DNA of 48,079 bases. Origin: Streptococcus mitis. Lineage in GTDB: Bacteria; Bacillota; Bacilli; Lactobacillales; Streptococcaceae. The stretch lies in NCBI RefSeq assembly GCF_946190375.1, contig NZ_CAMIAF010000016.1:1-48079 (forward strand). Reading direction: 5' to 3'. The position numbers were made by a program, and so were the translations under genes. Positions 11,164 through 19,697 of this stretch are shown piece by piece (position 1 is the stretch's first letter; each line of letters begins with the position of its first letter). Below the pieces are notes generated by a model. That model worked only from the letters and a program-made list of their open reading frames with translations. It made no database searches and had not been told where the DNA came from.

Positions 11164-11359
11164 TACCCAATGAAAATCAAAGAGCAAACTAGGAAGCTAG
11201 CCGCAGGTTGCTCAAAGTACAACTTTGAGGTTGCAGATAAAACTGACGAAGTCAGCTCAAAACACTGTTTTGAGGTTGTGGATAGAACTGACGAAGTCAG
11301 TAACCATATCTACGGTAAGGCGATGCTGACGTGCTTTGAAGAGATTTTCGAAGAGTATG
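11164..11359 (-). repeat. BOX element with two boxB modules (A-B-B-C)
   Basis: Minus-strand BOX with two successive boxB copies, seen as two CTGACGAAGTCAG palindromes. An open frame of 78 codons runs through it but is simply the translated repeat. Confidence 0.93.
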
Positions 11360-11364
11360 AAATA

Positions 11365-11572
11365 AGAATAAAACAGGAAGTAATGCCTATGAAGTGGTTG
11401 AACTAGGTTATTTATGTCAGATGTAAAAGGGTTACTAACTTCTGCGTGAAGAAGGCTTTCGAATTTATGTCAAACAGAAAATGGATGTTTTCCCTTTTGG
11501 GGCAGATGAGAGAGTATTTTTGGCATGTGCAGAGTTTATGTTAGAAATAAATAAACTGTCATAACATCGCTA
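11365..11572 (+). pseudogene. Decayed ORF of unknown family
   Basis: One plus-strand frame preserves a protein-like stretch (REEGFRIYVKQKMDVFPFGA, continuing to a stop at about 11565), preceded in other frames by NAYEVVELGYLCQ-like sequence interrupted by stops. No start codon and no Shine-Dalgarno site fit. I do not recognise the family. The rest of the interval to 11735 holds no gene that I can see. Confidence 0.35.
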
Positions 11573-11735
11573 GGATTCATCTTTATGAGTATGAATCTCA
11601 CAAAATTGGTCAAGAATCTAGCATCTAAAACATCAATTATACAAAAACACAGTCTCTCTTTAGCTTGATTGTGGTCAAGACAGAAGTTACTGCGCAGTTT
11701 TATTTTTTGAGTTGATTTTTTCTTAGATCATGTGC

Positions 11736-12173
11736 TTACTGAGGATTGCTTTTATTTTCTGAAGTTGGCGGATTGACCTGTTTTTCGTTTTCAGTAGCAG
11801 GTTTACTTGGAGTAGGAGCAGGAGTAGAAGAATCCTGAGTTGATGTTTTCTGCTCTTCTTTTTTCTCTTCCTTGACGCTAGATTTTGGCGTTTCTTCTTG
11901 TTGTGTTTTTTCTTGAGTGGTGTGATTTTCCTTATTGGGACTAGTATTTTCTTTAGGGGATTCTTTTTGAATTTCTTTGACAATAGTTGTCGTCTGGCTT
12001 GTCGTAGGTTCTTTTTTAGTATTTTTGTTATTATCCAAGGCGTTCATGATAGTGATACTTGCGGTAATCAAGCCAAGGATACTAGCGATTGTAGCAACGG
12101 TTTTTTGAAAGACTGTAAAGCCTTTTTTGATGTGTTCTGTTTTTGGTTTTGAAGTTCTACGATAATTAGACAT
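11736..12173 (-). CDS. DUF6556-type membrane-anchored, low-complexity protein
   Basis: A 145-residue protein with a basic N-terminus, one hydrophobic helix (about 24-46, TVATIASILGLITASITIMN) and a long hydrophilic tail rich in Lys, Glu, Thr, Pro and Ser. It looks like a membrane-tethered, disordered extracellular or wall-spanning segment. No catalytic motif is present. The start follows AAAGGAGAG, and a TATAAT lies at 12199-12204 on the minus strand. It is transcribed away from iscS. The DUF number is from memory; no function is known to me. Confidence 0.7.
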   Translation of the reverse strand: MSNYRRTSKPKTEHIKKGFTVFQKTVATIASILGLITASITIMNALDNNKNTKKEPTTSQTTTIVKEIQKESPKENTSPNKENHTTQEKTQQEETPKSSVKEEKKEEQKTSTQDSSTPAPTPSKPATENEKQVNPPTSENKSNPQ

Positions 12174-12250
12174 ACATTCTCTCCTTTAATTAAAATTTAT
12201 TATACCGCATTTCTTTAAAAAAATCTTAAAAAAAGAGGAATTGCCCTTTC

Positions 12251-12279
12251 TTGTCGCAAGCTCCGTTTCATGATACAAT
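12251..12279 (+). promoter_or_regulatory. iscS-thiI promoter
   Basis: TTGTCG (12251-12256), a 17-bp spacer and TACAAT (12274-12279) preceded by TGA. This extended -10 promoter lies 32 bp before the cysteine desulfurase start. Confidence 0.7.
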
Positions 12280-12311
12280 AGAAGGAGTGATTTTAGAAAG
12301 CGTGAGAAAAC

Positions 12312-13454
12312 ATGATTTACTTTGATAATTCGGCGACGACCAAGCCCTATTCTGAAGCACTTGAAACTTATATGCAGGTCGCTTCAAAAATTTTAGGAAA
12401 TCCATCTAGTCTCCATCGTTTGGGAGACCAGGCAACACGAATTTTAGATGCTTCCCGTCAACAGATTGCAGATTTAATCGGTAAGAAAAGCGATGAAATC
12501 TTCTTTACATCTGGTGGAACAGAAGGTGATAACTGGGTTATCAAGGGTGTGGCCTTTGAAAAAGCCCAGTTTGGCAAGCACATCATCGTATCAGCCATTG
12601 AACATCCAGCAGTCAAGGAATCAGCTCTTTGGTTGAAATCTCAAGGTTTTGAAGTGGATTTGGCTCCAGTAGATGAGAAAGGATTTGTCGATGTTGAGGC
12701 CCTAGCAGATTTGATACGACCAGATACGAACCTCGTTTCCATCATGGCAGTGAACAATGAAATTGGCTCTGTTCAGCCCATTGAGGCTATTTCAGAACTG
12801 TTAGCAGACAAGCCGACTATTTCCTTCCACGTTGATGCGGTTCAGGCACTTGCCAAGATTCCGACTGAAAAGTATCTGACAGAACGAGTGGATTTCGCGA
12901 CTTTCTCTGGTCACAAGTTCCACGGAATCCGTGGTGTTGGTTTTGTCTATATCAAGTCTGGCAAGAAGATTACGCCTCTTTTAACAGGTGGTGGTCAGGA
13001 ACGTGATTACCGTTCGACAACTGAAAATGTGGCAGGAATTGCAGCGACAGCTAAGGCCCTCCGCTTGTCTATGGAAAAGCTAGATATCTTTACTAGCAAG
13101 ACTGGGCAGATGAAGGCAGTGATTCGTCAAGCACTTCTGGACTATCCAGATATTTTTGTCTTTTCAGATGAGGAAGACTTTGCCTCTCATATCCTGACTT
13201 TTGGAATCAAGGGTGTTCGTGGTGAAGTCATTGTTCATGCCTTTGAAGACTATGATATTTTTATTTCCACCACTTCAGCTTGTTCTTCAAAAGCTGGTAA
13301 GCCTGCAGGCACCTTGATTGCCATGGGAGTGGACAAGGATAAGGCTCAGTCAGCTGTGCGTCTTAGCCTAGACCTTGAAAATGATATGAGTCAGGTCGAG
13401 CAGTTTTTGACCAAGTTAAAATTGATTTACAATCAAACTAGAAAAGTAAGATAG
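12312..13454 (+). CDS. iscS: Cysteine desulfurase (IscS/NifS type) paired with ThiI
   Basis: A PLP enzyme that takes sulfur from cysteine as a persulfide and passes it to an acceptor. At 380 residues it is a group I desulfurase. The PLP lysine is Lys202 in FSGHKFHG, and the persulfide Cys324 sits in the mobile [12 protein letters not shown] loop. It is 8 bp upstream of thiI, so the sulfur is probably used for 4-thiouridine in tRNA. A second desulfurase, SufS, occurs in the window for Fe-S clusters. The stand-alone nifS-like name is equally acceptable. Confidence 0.93.
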   Translation: MIYFDNSATTKPYSEALETYMQVASKILGNPSSLHRLGDQATRILDASRQQIADLIGKKSDEIFFTSGGTEGDNWVIKGVAFEKAQFGKHIIVSAIEHPAVKESALWLKSQGFEVDLAPVDEKGFVDVEALADLIRPDTNLVSIMAVNNEIGSVQPIEAISELLADKPTISFHVDAVQALAKIPTEKYLTERVDFATFSGHKFHGIRGVGFVYIKSGKKITPLLTGGGQERDYRSTTENVAGIAATAKALRLSMEKLDIFTSKTGQMKAVIRQALLDYPDIFVFSDEEDFASHILTFGIKGVRGEVIVHAFEDYDIFISTTSACSSKAGKPAGTLIAMGVDKDKAQSAVRLSLDLENDMSQVEQFLTKLKLIYNQTRKVR

Positions 13455-13462
13455 GAGCATTC

Positions 13463-14677
13463 ATGCAATATTCAGAAATTATGATTCGCTACGGTGAGTT
13501 GTCAACCAAGGGTAAAAACCGTATGCGTTTCATCAATAAACTTCGCAATAATATTTCAGACGTTTTGTCTATCTATCCCCAAGTTAAGGTAACCGCAGAT
13601 CGTGATCGTGCCCATGCATACCTCAATGGCGCGGATTACACAGCAGTTGCAGAATCGCTTAAGCAAGTCTTTGGAATTCAAAACTTTTCCCCTGTTTATA
13701 AGGTTGAAAAATCTGTAGAAGTTCTGAAGTCTGCTGTCCAAGAGATTATGCAGGACATCTACAAGGAAGGCATGACCTTTAAAATCTCTAGTAAACGTAG
13801 CGACCACAACTTTGAGTTGGATAGTCGTGAACTCAATCAAACACTTGGAGGTGCTGTTTTCGAAGCCATTCCAAATGTGCAAGCTCAAATGAAAAGTCCT
13901 GACATCAATCTTCAGGTGGAGATACGTGAAGAAGCAGCCTATCTTTCTTATGAAACCATTCGTGGGGCTGGTGGTTTGCCAGTTGGAACTTCAGGTAAAG
14001 GGATGCTTATGTTGTCAGGAGGGATTGACTCACCTGTGGCAGGTTATCTTGCTTTGAAACGTGGAGTGGATATTGAGGCTGTTCATTTTGCCAGCCCACC
14101 TTACACGAGTCCTGGTGCACTAAAAAAAGCTCAAGATTTGACCCGTAAATTGACCAAGTTTGGGGGCAATATCCAGTTTATCGAAGTGCCTTTCACAGAG
14201 ATTCAAGAGGAAATTAAGGCTAAGGCGCCAGAAGCCTATCTCATGACCTTGACCCGTCGTTTTATGATGCGGATTACCGATCGTATTCGTGAGGTACGAA
14301 ATGGTTTAGTTATCATCAATGGTGAAAGTCTTGGTCAAGTAGCCAGTCAAACTCTTGAAAGTATGCAGGCTATTAACGCTGTGACCAACACTCCCATCAT
14401 CCGTCCAGTTGTGACAATGGACAAGTTGGAAATCATTGACATCGCCCAGGAAATCGACACCTTTGAAATTTCTATCCAGCCTTTTGAAGACTGCTGTACG
14501 ATTTTTGCACCAGATCGTCCAAAAACAAATCCTAAGATTAAGAATGCGGAGCAGTACGAAGCGCGTATGGATGTTGAAGCCTTGGTTGAACGAGCAGTGG
14601 CTGGTATCATGATTACCGAGATTACACCTCAAGCTGAAAAAGATGAAGTGGATGACTTGATTGATAATCTCCTCTAA
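13463..14677 (+). CDS. thiI: tRNA 4-thiouridine synthase ThiI
   Basis: ThiI adenylates U8 of tRNA and replaces its oxygen with sulfur. The 404-residue protein has an N-terminal ferredoxin-like region and THUMP domain (about 1-165) and a PP-loop ATPase domain with [12 protein letters not shown] from about residue 185. The C-terminal rhodanese domain of the E. coli protein is absent, as in other Firmicutes, so sulfur must come directly from the upstream desulfurase. The conserved PFEDCCTIF cysteine pair is present. A terminator lies at 14713-14760. Confidence 0.95.
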   Translation: MQYSEIMIRYGELSTKGKNRMRFINKLRNNISDVLSIYPQVKVTADRDRAHAYLNGADYTAVAESLKQVFGIQNFSPVYKVEKSVEVLKSAVQEIMQDIYKEGMTFKISSKRSDHNFELDSRELNQTLGGAVFEAIPNVQAQMKSPDINLQVEIREEAAYLSYETIRGAGGLPVGTSGKGMLMLSGGIDSPVAGYLALKRGVDIEAVHFASPPYTSPGALKKAQDLTRKLTKFGGNIQFIEVPFTEIQEEIKAKAPEAYLMTLTRRFMMRITDRIREVRNGLVIINGESLGQVASQTLESMQAINAVTNTPIIRPVVTMDKLEIIDIAQEIDTFEISIQPFEDCCTIFAPDRPKTNPKIKNAEQYEARMDVEALVERAVAGIMITEITPQAEKDEVDDLIDNLL

Positions 14678-14712
14678 ATCAGAAAATCCAAAAGAATTTA
14701 GAAAATTAAATA

Positions 14713-14760
14713 AAAAAGTTAGTTTTTAATTCCAAAAGTGGAAGCAAAACTAACTTTTTT
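14713..14760 (+). terminator. Terminator of iscS-thiI
   Basis: AAAAAAGTTAGTTTT and AAAACTAACTTTTTT form a long stem around a short GGAAGC-containing loop, ending in a T run. Confidence 0.8.
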
Positions 14761-14772
14761 CTATAATTGTGA

Positions 14773-14778
14773 TATAAT
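14773..14778 (+). promoter_or_regulatory. -10 box of the esterase/ATP-grasp operon
   Basis: TATAAT preceded by TGA, 35 bp before the first esterase ATG and directly after the thiI terminator. The next clear transcription end is at 17588-17620. Confidence 0.7.
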
Positions 14779-14813
14779 AAGATAAAATTTTGAATATAGA
14801 GAGTTTTCTGACA

Positions 14814-15638
14814 ATGAATCAATCCTACTTTTATTTAAAAATGAAAGAACACAAACTCAAGGTTCCTTATACAGGGAAGGAGCGTCGTGTACGTGTTCTT
14901 CTTCCTAAAGATTATGAGAAAGACACGGATCGTTCCTATCCTGTTGTTTACTTTCATGACGGGCAAAATGTTTTTTATAGCAAGGAGTCTTTCATTGGCC
15001 ATTCATGGAAGATTATCCCAGCTATTAAGCGTAATCCTGATATCAGTCGCATGATTGTCGTTGCCATTGATAATGATGGTATGGGGCGGATGAATGAGTA
15101 TGCGGCTTGGAAGTTCCAAGAATCTCCTATCCCAGGGCAGCAGTTTGGTGGTAAGGGTGTGGAGTATGCCGAGTTTGTCATGGAGGTGGTCAAACCTTTT
15201 ATCGATGAGACCTACCGTACCAAAGCTGACCGCCAGCATACGGCTATGATTGGTTCCTCACTAGGAGGCAATATTACCCAGTTTATCGGTTTGGAATACC
15301 AAGACCAAATTGGTTGCTTGGGCGTCTTTTCATCTGCCAACTGGCTCCACCAAGAAGCCTTTAACCGCTATATCGAGCGTCAGCAACTATCGCCTGACCA
15401 GCGTATCTTTATCTATGTTGGAACAGAAGAAGCAGATGATACAGACAAGACCTTGATGGCTGGCAATATCAAACAAGCCTATATCGACTCATCGCTTCGC
15501 TATTACCATGATTTGATAGCAGGGGGAGTACACTTGGGCAATCTTGTTTTGAAAGTTCAGTCTGGTGCCATCCATAGTGAAATCCCTTGGTCGGAGAATT
15601 TACCAGACTGTCTGAGATTTTTTGCAGAAAAATGGTAA
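14814..15638 (+). CDS. Alpha/beta-hydrolase, esterase D/enterochelin-esterase-like
   Basis: A 274-residue alpha/beta hydrolase. PVVYFHDGQNVFY (about residues 43-55) is the oxyanion-side strand typical of the esterase D group. The nucleophile Ser lies in GSSLGG (about 145-150), and a His is available near SGAIHSEIPW at the end. No signal peptide is visible. I chose ATG 14814; a TTG 24 bp earlier would fall almost at the transcription start. The gene is followed 20 bp later by a second, unlike esterase and then an ATP-grasp ligase, which suggests one pathway. Confidence 0.85.
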   Translation: MNQSYFYLKMKEHKLKVPYTGKERRVRVLLPKDYEKDTDRSYPVVYFHDGQNVFYSKESFIGHSWKIIPAIKRNPDISRMIVVAIDNDGMGRMNEYAAWKFQESPIPGQQFGGKGVEYAEFVMEVVKPFIDETYRTKADRQHTAMIGSSLGGNITQFIGLEYQDQIGCLGVFSSANWLHQEAFNRYIERQQLSPDQRIFIYVGTEEADDTDKTLMAGNIKQAYIDSSLRYYHDLIAGGVHLGNLVLKVQSGAIHSEIPWSENLPDCLRFFAEKW

Positions 15639-15658
15639 AGCAAGAAAGGAGAAAGCCA

Positions 15659-16399
15659 ATGCATATTGAACATCTTAGCCACTGGAGTGGCAATCTTAAC
15701 CGTGAAATGTACCTTAACCGTTATGGTCATGCTGGGATTCCAGTTGTGGTCTTTGCTTCATCAGGTGGTAGTCACAACGAATACTATGATTTTGGCATGA
15801 TTGATGCCTGTGCTTCCTTTATAGATGAAGGCCGTGTTCAGTTCTTTACCCTCTCCAGTGTAGACAGTGAGAGCTGGTTGGCCACTTGGAAAAACGGTCA
15901 CGACCAAGCAGAGATGCACCGTGCCTACGAGCGCTATGTGATTGAGGAGGCCATTCCTTTTATCAAGCACAAGACAGGTTGGTTTGATGGCATGATGACG
16001 ACAGGTTGTTCGATGGGTGCCTACCATGCACTCAATTTCTTCCTCCAGCATCCAGATGTCTTTACCAAAGTAATTGCTCTTAGTGGTGTCTACGACGCAC
16101 GTTTCTTTGTCGGAGATTACTACAATGACGATGCAATTTACCAAAACTCGCCAGTAGATTATATCTGGAACCAAAACGACGGCTGGTTTATTGACCGTTA
16201 TCGTCAGGCAGAGATTGTGCTGTGTACGGGTCTTGGAGCCTGGGAACAAGATGGTTTACCATCCTTCTACAAGCTCAAAGAAGCCTTTGACCAGAAACAA
16301 ATTCCAGCCTGGTTTGCTGAGTGGGGACATGATGTCGCCCACGACTGGGAATGGTGGCGCAAACAAATGCCTTATTTCCTCGGTAATCTCTATTTATAA
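15659..16399 (+). CDS. Second alpha/beta-hydrolase (esterase family)
   Basis: A 246-residue esterase-like protein. It has VVVFASSGGSHNEYYDFGM (about 28-46) as the oxyanion-hole segment, the nucleophile elbow GCSMGAYHA with Ser near 118, and the likely catalytic His in WGHDVAHDW near the end. It is not a close copy of the preceding esterase. ATG 15659 is preceded by AAAGGAG; longer frames overlap the first esterase. The ATP-grasp gene starts 12 bp after its stop. Substrate unknown. Confidence 0.85.
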   Translation: MHIEHLSHWSGNLNREMYLNRYGHAGIPVVVFASSGGSHNEYYDFGMIDACASFIDEGRVQFFTLSSVDSESWLATWKNGHDQAEMHRAYERYVIEEAIPFIKHKTGWFDGMMTTGCSMGAYHALNFFLQHPDVFTKVIALSGVYDARFFVGDYYNDDAIYQNSPVDYIWNQNDGWFIDRYRQAEIVLCTGLGAWEQDGLPSFYKLKEAFDQKQIPAWFAEWGHDVAHDWEWWRKQMPYFLGNLYL

Positions 16400-16411
16400 A
16401 AGGAGTGACCT

Positions 16412-17578
16412 ATGAATTACCTTGTTATTTCTCCCTACTATCCACAAAACTTTCAACAGTTTACCATCGAACTTGCCAATAAAGGCATCACAGTCTTGGG
16501 AATTGGTCAAGAACCATACGAGCAATTAGATGAGTCTTTGCGCAATAGCCTGACCGAGTATTTCCGTGTTGACAATCTTGAAAATATAGATGAAGTCAAA
16601 CGTGCAGTTGCTTTTCTCTTTTATAAACATGGCCCAATTGACCGTATTGAATCCCACAATGAATACTGGCTTGAGCTAGATGCAACACTCAGAGAACAAT
16701 TCAATGTCTTTGGTGCCAAACCAGAGGATCTCAAAAAGACGAAATTTAAGTCTGAAATGAAGAAACTCTTCAAAAAAGCAGGTGTCCCTGTGGTACCTGG
16801 ATCTGTTATTAAGACGGAAGCAGATGTGGATCAAGCTGTGAATGAAATCGGCCTTCCAATGATTGCCAAACCTGACAATGGAGTGGGAGCAGCCGCAACC
16901 TTTAAGCTTGAGACAGAAGACGATATCAATCACTTCAAGACTGAGTGGGATCATTCAACCGTTTATTTCTTTGAGAAATTTGTCACTTCCAGCGAAATTT
17001 GCACCTTTGATGGTCTTGTGGACAAGGATGGTAAAATTGTCTTCTCAACAACCTTTGATTACGCCTATACACCGCTGGATCTCATGATTTACAAGATGGA
17101 CAATTCTTATTACGTTCTCAAGGATATGGATCCTAAATTACGTAAATATGGTGAGGCAATTGTCAAGGAATTTGGCATGAAAGAACGGTTCTTCCATATT
17201 GAGTTCTTCCGTGAAGGGGACGATTACATTGCCATCGAGTACAATAACCGTCCTGCAGGTGGTTTCACTATCGATGTTTATAATTTTGCTCATTCCTTGG
17301 ACCTCTATCGTGGCTACGCAGCTATAGTCGCAGGAGAAGAGTTCCCAGCGTCAGAGTTTGAACCTCAGTATTGTTTGGCTACATCACGTCGTGCAAATGC
17401 TCACTATGTCTATTCAGAAGAGGACTTGCTTGCCAAATACAGTCAGCAGTTCAAGGTTAAAAAAATCATGCCAGCTGCCTTCGCAGAACTTCAAGGAGAT
17501 TACCTTTATATGCTGACAACTCCTAGTCGACAAGAAATGGATCAGATGATTAAGGATTTTGGTCAGCGTCAGGCTTAA
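16412..17578 (+). CDS. ATP-grasp carboxylate-amine ligase-like protein
   Basis: A 388-residue ATP-grasp enzyme. The region about 100-300 carries the fold: a basic stretch KKTKFKSEMKKLFKKAGVP, the glycine-rich IAKPDNGVGAAATF loop near 150, and the metal-binding IEYNNRPAGGFTIDV near 285-300. Family members activate a carboxylate as an acyl phosphate and join it to an amine or thiol. No biotin-carboxylase or D-Ala-D-Ala signature decides the substrate. ATG 16412 follows AAGGAG. As the last gene of a three-gene operon with two esterases it may make an amide that the esterases process; this is inference. Confidence 0.83.
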   Translation: MNYLVISPYYPQNFQQFTIELANKGITVLGIGQEPYEQLDESLRNSLTEYFRVDNLENIDEVKRAVAFLFYKHGPIDRIESHNEYWLELDATLREQFNVFGAKPEDLKKTKFKSEMKKLFKKAGVPVVPGSVIKTEADVDQAVNEIGLPMIAKPDNGVGAAATFKLETEDDINHFKTEWDHSTVYFFEKFVTSSEICTFDGLVDKDGKIVFSTTFDYAYTPLDLMIYKMDNSYYVLKDMDPKLRKYGEAIVKEFGMKERFFHIEFFREGDDYIAIEYNNRPAGGFTIDVYNFAHSLDLYRGYAAIVAGEEFPASEFEPQYCLATSRRANAHYVYSEEDLLAKYSQQFKVKKIMPAAFAELQGDYLYMLTTPSRQEMDQMIKDFGQRQA

Positions 17579-17587
17579 GAGACTATC

Positions 17588-17622
17588 GGATTAAGGAAAT
17601 TCACTCCCTTAATCCTTTTGTT
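17588..17622 (+). terminator. Terminator of the esterase/ATP-grasp operon
   Basis: Perfect 9-bp stem GGATTAAGG/CCTTAATCC (17588-17596 with 17607-17615) followed by TTTTGTTTTTT. Confidence 0.88.
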
Positions 17623-17677
17623 TTTTATGAGAAACACAGCAGATTGAAACAAGAATAGGACAAAAGAGCCTCGTAAA

Positions 17678-17836
17678 AGAGTCTGGGACAAAAATATTGT
17701 GATTTTAGGAATTCTTTATTATAAATTTTTAAAATCGATAGATTAGGAAAAAAGCGAACAAGATAGAATTCTGAATGTCAGATAACTCGTTTTGTTCGCT
17801 TTTTATATTTAAGGTTAGACTTTTGTCCCAAACTCT
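17678..17836. mobile_element. 159-bp inverted-repeat (MITE-like) element
   Basis: Its ends AGAGTCTGGGACAAAA and TTTTGTCCCAAACTCT match in 15 of 16 positions as inverted repeats. A second inner dyad, AAGCGAACAA/TTGTTCGCTT, lies near the centre. It separates transposase residues WAHIKKHLKK from LFYEALLSYS, so it lies inside the IS630 remnant. No ORF. The family is not identified. Confidence 0.6.
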
Positions 17837-17997
17837 TTTTGAGGTGCTTTTTGATATGAGCCCAGGTTTTCTCAATAAGATTGTACTCAGGTGAGTGGGG
17901 AGGAATAAGAAATAAAGCTACTTTTCTGGGGCTTGTTCATAGTAGGTATGATTCTTTTTTTCGAGTGTAGCCTATAGCTTTGAGAGCATAGTGGATA

Positions 17998-18101
17998 GTA
18001 TAGTAGATTGAAATAAGATGTGAACAAAGTGATTGAGAAAGTCAATTTTTTCTAAAAATGTTTTAGCAACCGTAATGTGCTATTCTAGATTCAATACGCT
18101 A
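17998..18101. mobile_element. RUP-like element nested in the IS630 remnant
   Basis: About 104 bp bounded by TA on both sides, with ends TATAGTAGATTGAA and TTCAATACGCTATA as imperfect inverted repeats. Removing it plus one TA restores the codons HPTIHYALK of the surrounding transposase. Size, TA target and the internal GATTGAGAAAGTCAA segment agree with the pneumococcal RUP family. Confidence 0.7.
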
Positions 18102-18362
18102 TAGTTGGATGACAGCCAAATTCAGAAGCTATTTCAGTCAAATAAGCGTCTGGATTGTCGGTAAGATAGTTTTTAAGTCTGTCTCTATCAACTTTTCTTG
18201 GTTTTGTTCCTTTTACTTGATGGTTTAGATTACCTATTTTCTCTTTTAGATAATGGTATTAAGTGAGATTTGGAATTCTGTTATACTACCTGTTCGCTTA
18301 CAATAGGCAAGAACTTTTTTACGTAAATCTATTGAATATGGTATAAGATGACTGTACCACAT

Positions 18363-18652
18363 TGTGTACTATCTTTAGTTCATTTTATCATATCTCTGTC
18401 GAAACAGGTTACTAATATTAATGTACGGGCTCTATGTATGTCAAAAATAAGTTCAATTATTGAATAGATTTCACTAAATGAGATAGAAGAATAATTTGAG
18501 TCTTTTATGCAATCTCCATATAGGATTCATTACTATTGATACCTTAGATTCTTTTTATTGAAGAAATTTTCTGAAAATTACAAAATATACTTGCTATTTT
18601 AGAAAAAAAGTGTAGAATATAAGAAATAGGTTTTTAGAATAAGGAGTGGAAT
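18363..18652. other. Gene-free interval upstream of ilvE
   Basis: The left part is the degenerate upstream end of the IS630 remnant. The right part holds a promoter for ilvE: TTGCTA (18591-18596), a 16-bp spacer and TAGAAT (18613-18618). Nothing else is recognised. Confidence 0.6.
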
Positions 18653-19675
18653 ATGACAGTAACGATTGATTGGGAGAACCTTGGTTTCTCCTATATGAAA
18701 TTACCTTATCGCTATATTGCTCATTTTAAAAATGGACAATGGGATCAAGGAGAGCTCACAGAGGATGCAACTTTGCATATTTCAGAGTCTTCTCCAAGTC
18801 TTCACTATGGTCAACAAGCATTTGAAGGTTTGAAAGCTTACCGTACTAAGGATGGTAGTGTTCAACTTTTCCGTCCTGACGAAAATGCTAAACGTCTGCA
18901 ACGTACTTGTAATCGTCTCTTGATGCCACAAGTTCCGACAGACATGTTTGTAGAAGCTTGTAAGGCAGTTGTCCGCGCCAATGAAGAATACGTACCACCA
19001 TATGGAACAGGTGGAACCCTTTATCTTCGTCCACTTTTGATTGGTGTTGGAGATATTATCGGGGTTAAACCAGCAGAGGAATACATTTTCACCATCTTTG
19101 CTATGCCAGTTGGAAATTACTTTAAGGGTGGTTTGGTTCCAACCAACTTCTTGATTCAGGATGAATACGACCGTGCCGCTCCAAATGGTACAGGTGCGGC
19201 TAAGGTTGGTGGGAACTATGCTGCCAGTCTCTTGCCAGGGAAATTGGCGAAATCACGTCATTTCTCAGATGTTATCTACCTAGACCCTTCAACTCATACA
19301 AAGATTGAAGAAGTCGGTTCAGCTAACTTCTTTGGAATTACAGCTGACAATGAGTTTGTAACACCATTGAGTCCATCTATCTTGCCATCTATTACTAAGT
19401 ATTCTTTGCTTTATTTGGCAGAACACCGCTTGGGCTTGACTCCTATTGAGGGAGATGTCCCAATTGATAACCTTGACCGTTTTGTAGAGGCAGGTGCCTG
19501 TGGTACAGCAGCAGTTATTTCGCCAATTGGTGGAATTCAGCACGGCGATGATTTCCATGTATTCTATAGTGAAACAGAAGTTGGCCCTGTGACTCGTAAA
19601 CTCTATGATGAATTGACAGGTATTCAGTTTGGTGATATTGAAGCGCCAGAAGGTTGGATTGTAAAAGTAGATTAA
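18653..19675 (+). CDS. ilvE: Branched-chain amino acid aminotransferase
   Basis: A PLP fold-type IV transaminase that interconverts Leu, Ile and Val with their 2-oxo acids. At 340 residues it matches the class II IlvE length. The PLP lysine is Lys184 in GTGAAKVGGNYAAS. HYGQQAFEGLKAYR near residue 46-59 and EVGSANFFGI near 221 are signature blocks. It starts after AAGGAG and stands 22 bp ahead of a peptide-binding lipoprotein gene, so amino-acid supply and peptide import share a transcript or at least a neighbourhood. Confidence 0.97.
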   Translation: MTVTIDWENLGFSYMKLPYRYIAHFKNGQWDQGELTEDATLHISESSPSLHYGQQAFEGLKAYRTKDGSVQLFRPDENAKRLQRTCNRLLMPQVPTDMFVEACKAVVRANEEYVPPYGTGGTLYLRPLLIGVGDIIGVKPAEEYIFTIFAMPVGNYFKGGLVPTNFLIQDEYDRAAPNGTGAAKVGGNYAASLLPGKLAKSRHFSDVIYLDPSTHTKIEEVGSANFFGITADNEFVTPLSPSILPSITKYSLLYLAEHRLGLTPIEGDVPIDNLDRFVEAGACGTAAVISPIGGIQHGDDFHVFYSETEVGPVTRKLYDELTGIQFGDIEAPEGWIVKVD

Positions 19676-19697
19676 AACAAACAAAAGGAGATTTTTG

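Larger units (their letters stand above)
17625..18362 (-). pseudogene. IS630-Spn1-type transposase remnant, interrupted twice
   Basis: Reading the minus strand from 18362 gives an IS630 N-terminus (IPYSIDLRKKVLAYCKRTGS), an early stop, then a preserved DRDRLKNYLTDNPDAYLTEI segment. Later come TIHYALKAIGYTRKK, the catalytic-domain end PPHSPEYNLIEKTWAHIKKH and finally FYEALLSYSCFN. Two foreign pieces interrupt it: 17998-18101 and 17678-17836. The middle of the catalytic core is also deleted. The family is recognised from the conserved blocks; the Spn1 name is from memory. Confidence 0.8.

Noticed and set aside
11170-11406. 78-codon frame with KTDEVS and RTDEVS repeats
   Set aside because: It is the translation of the BOX element with its two boxB modules; the same peptide pattern appears at 45491-45724 for the same reason.
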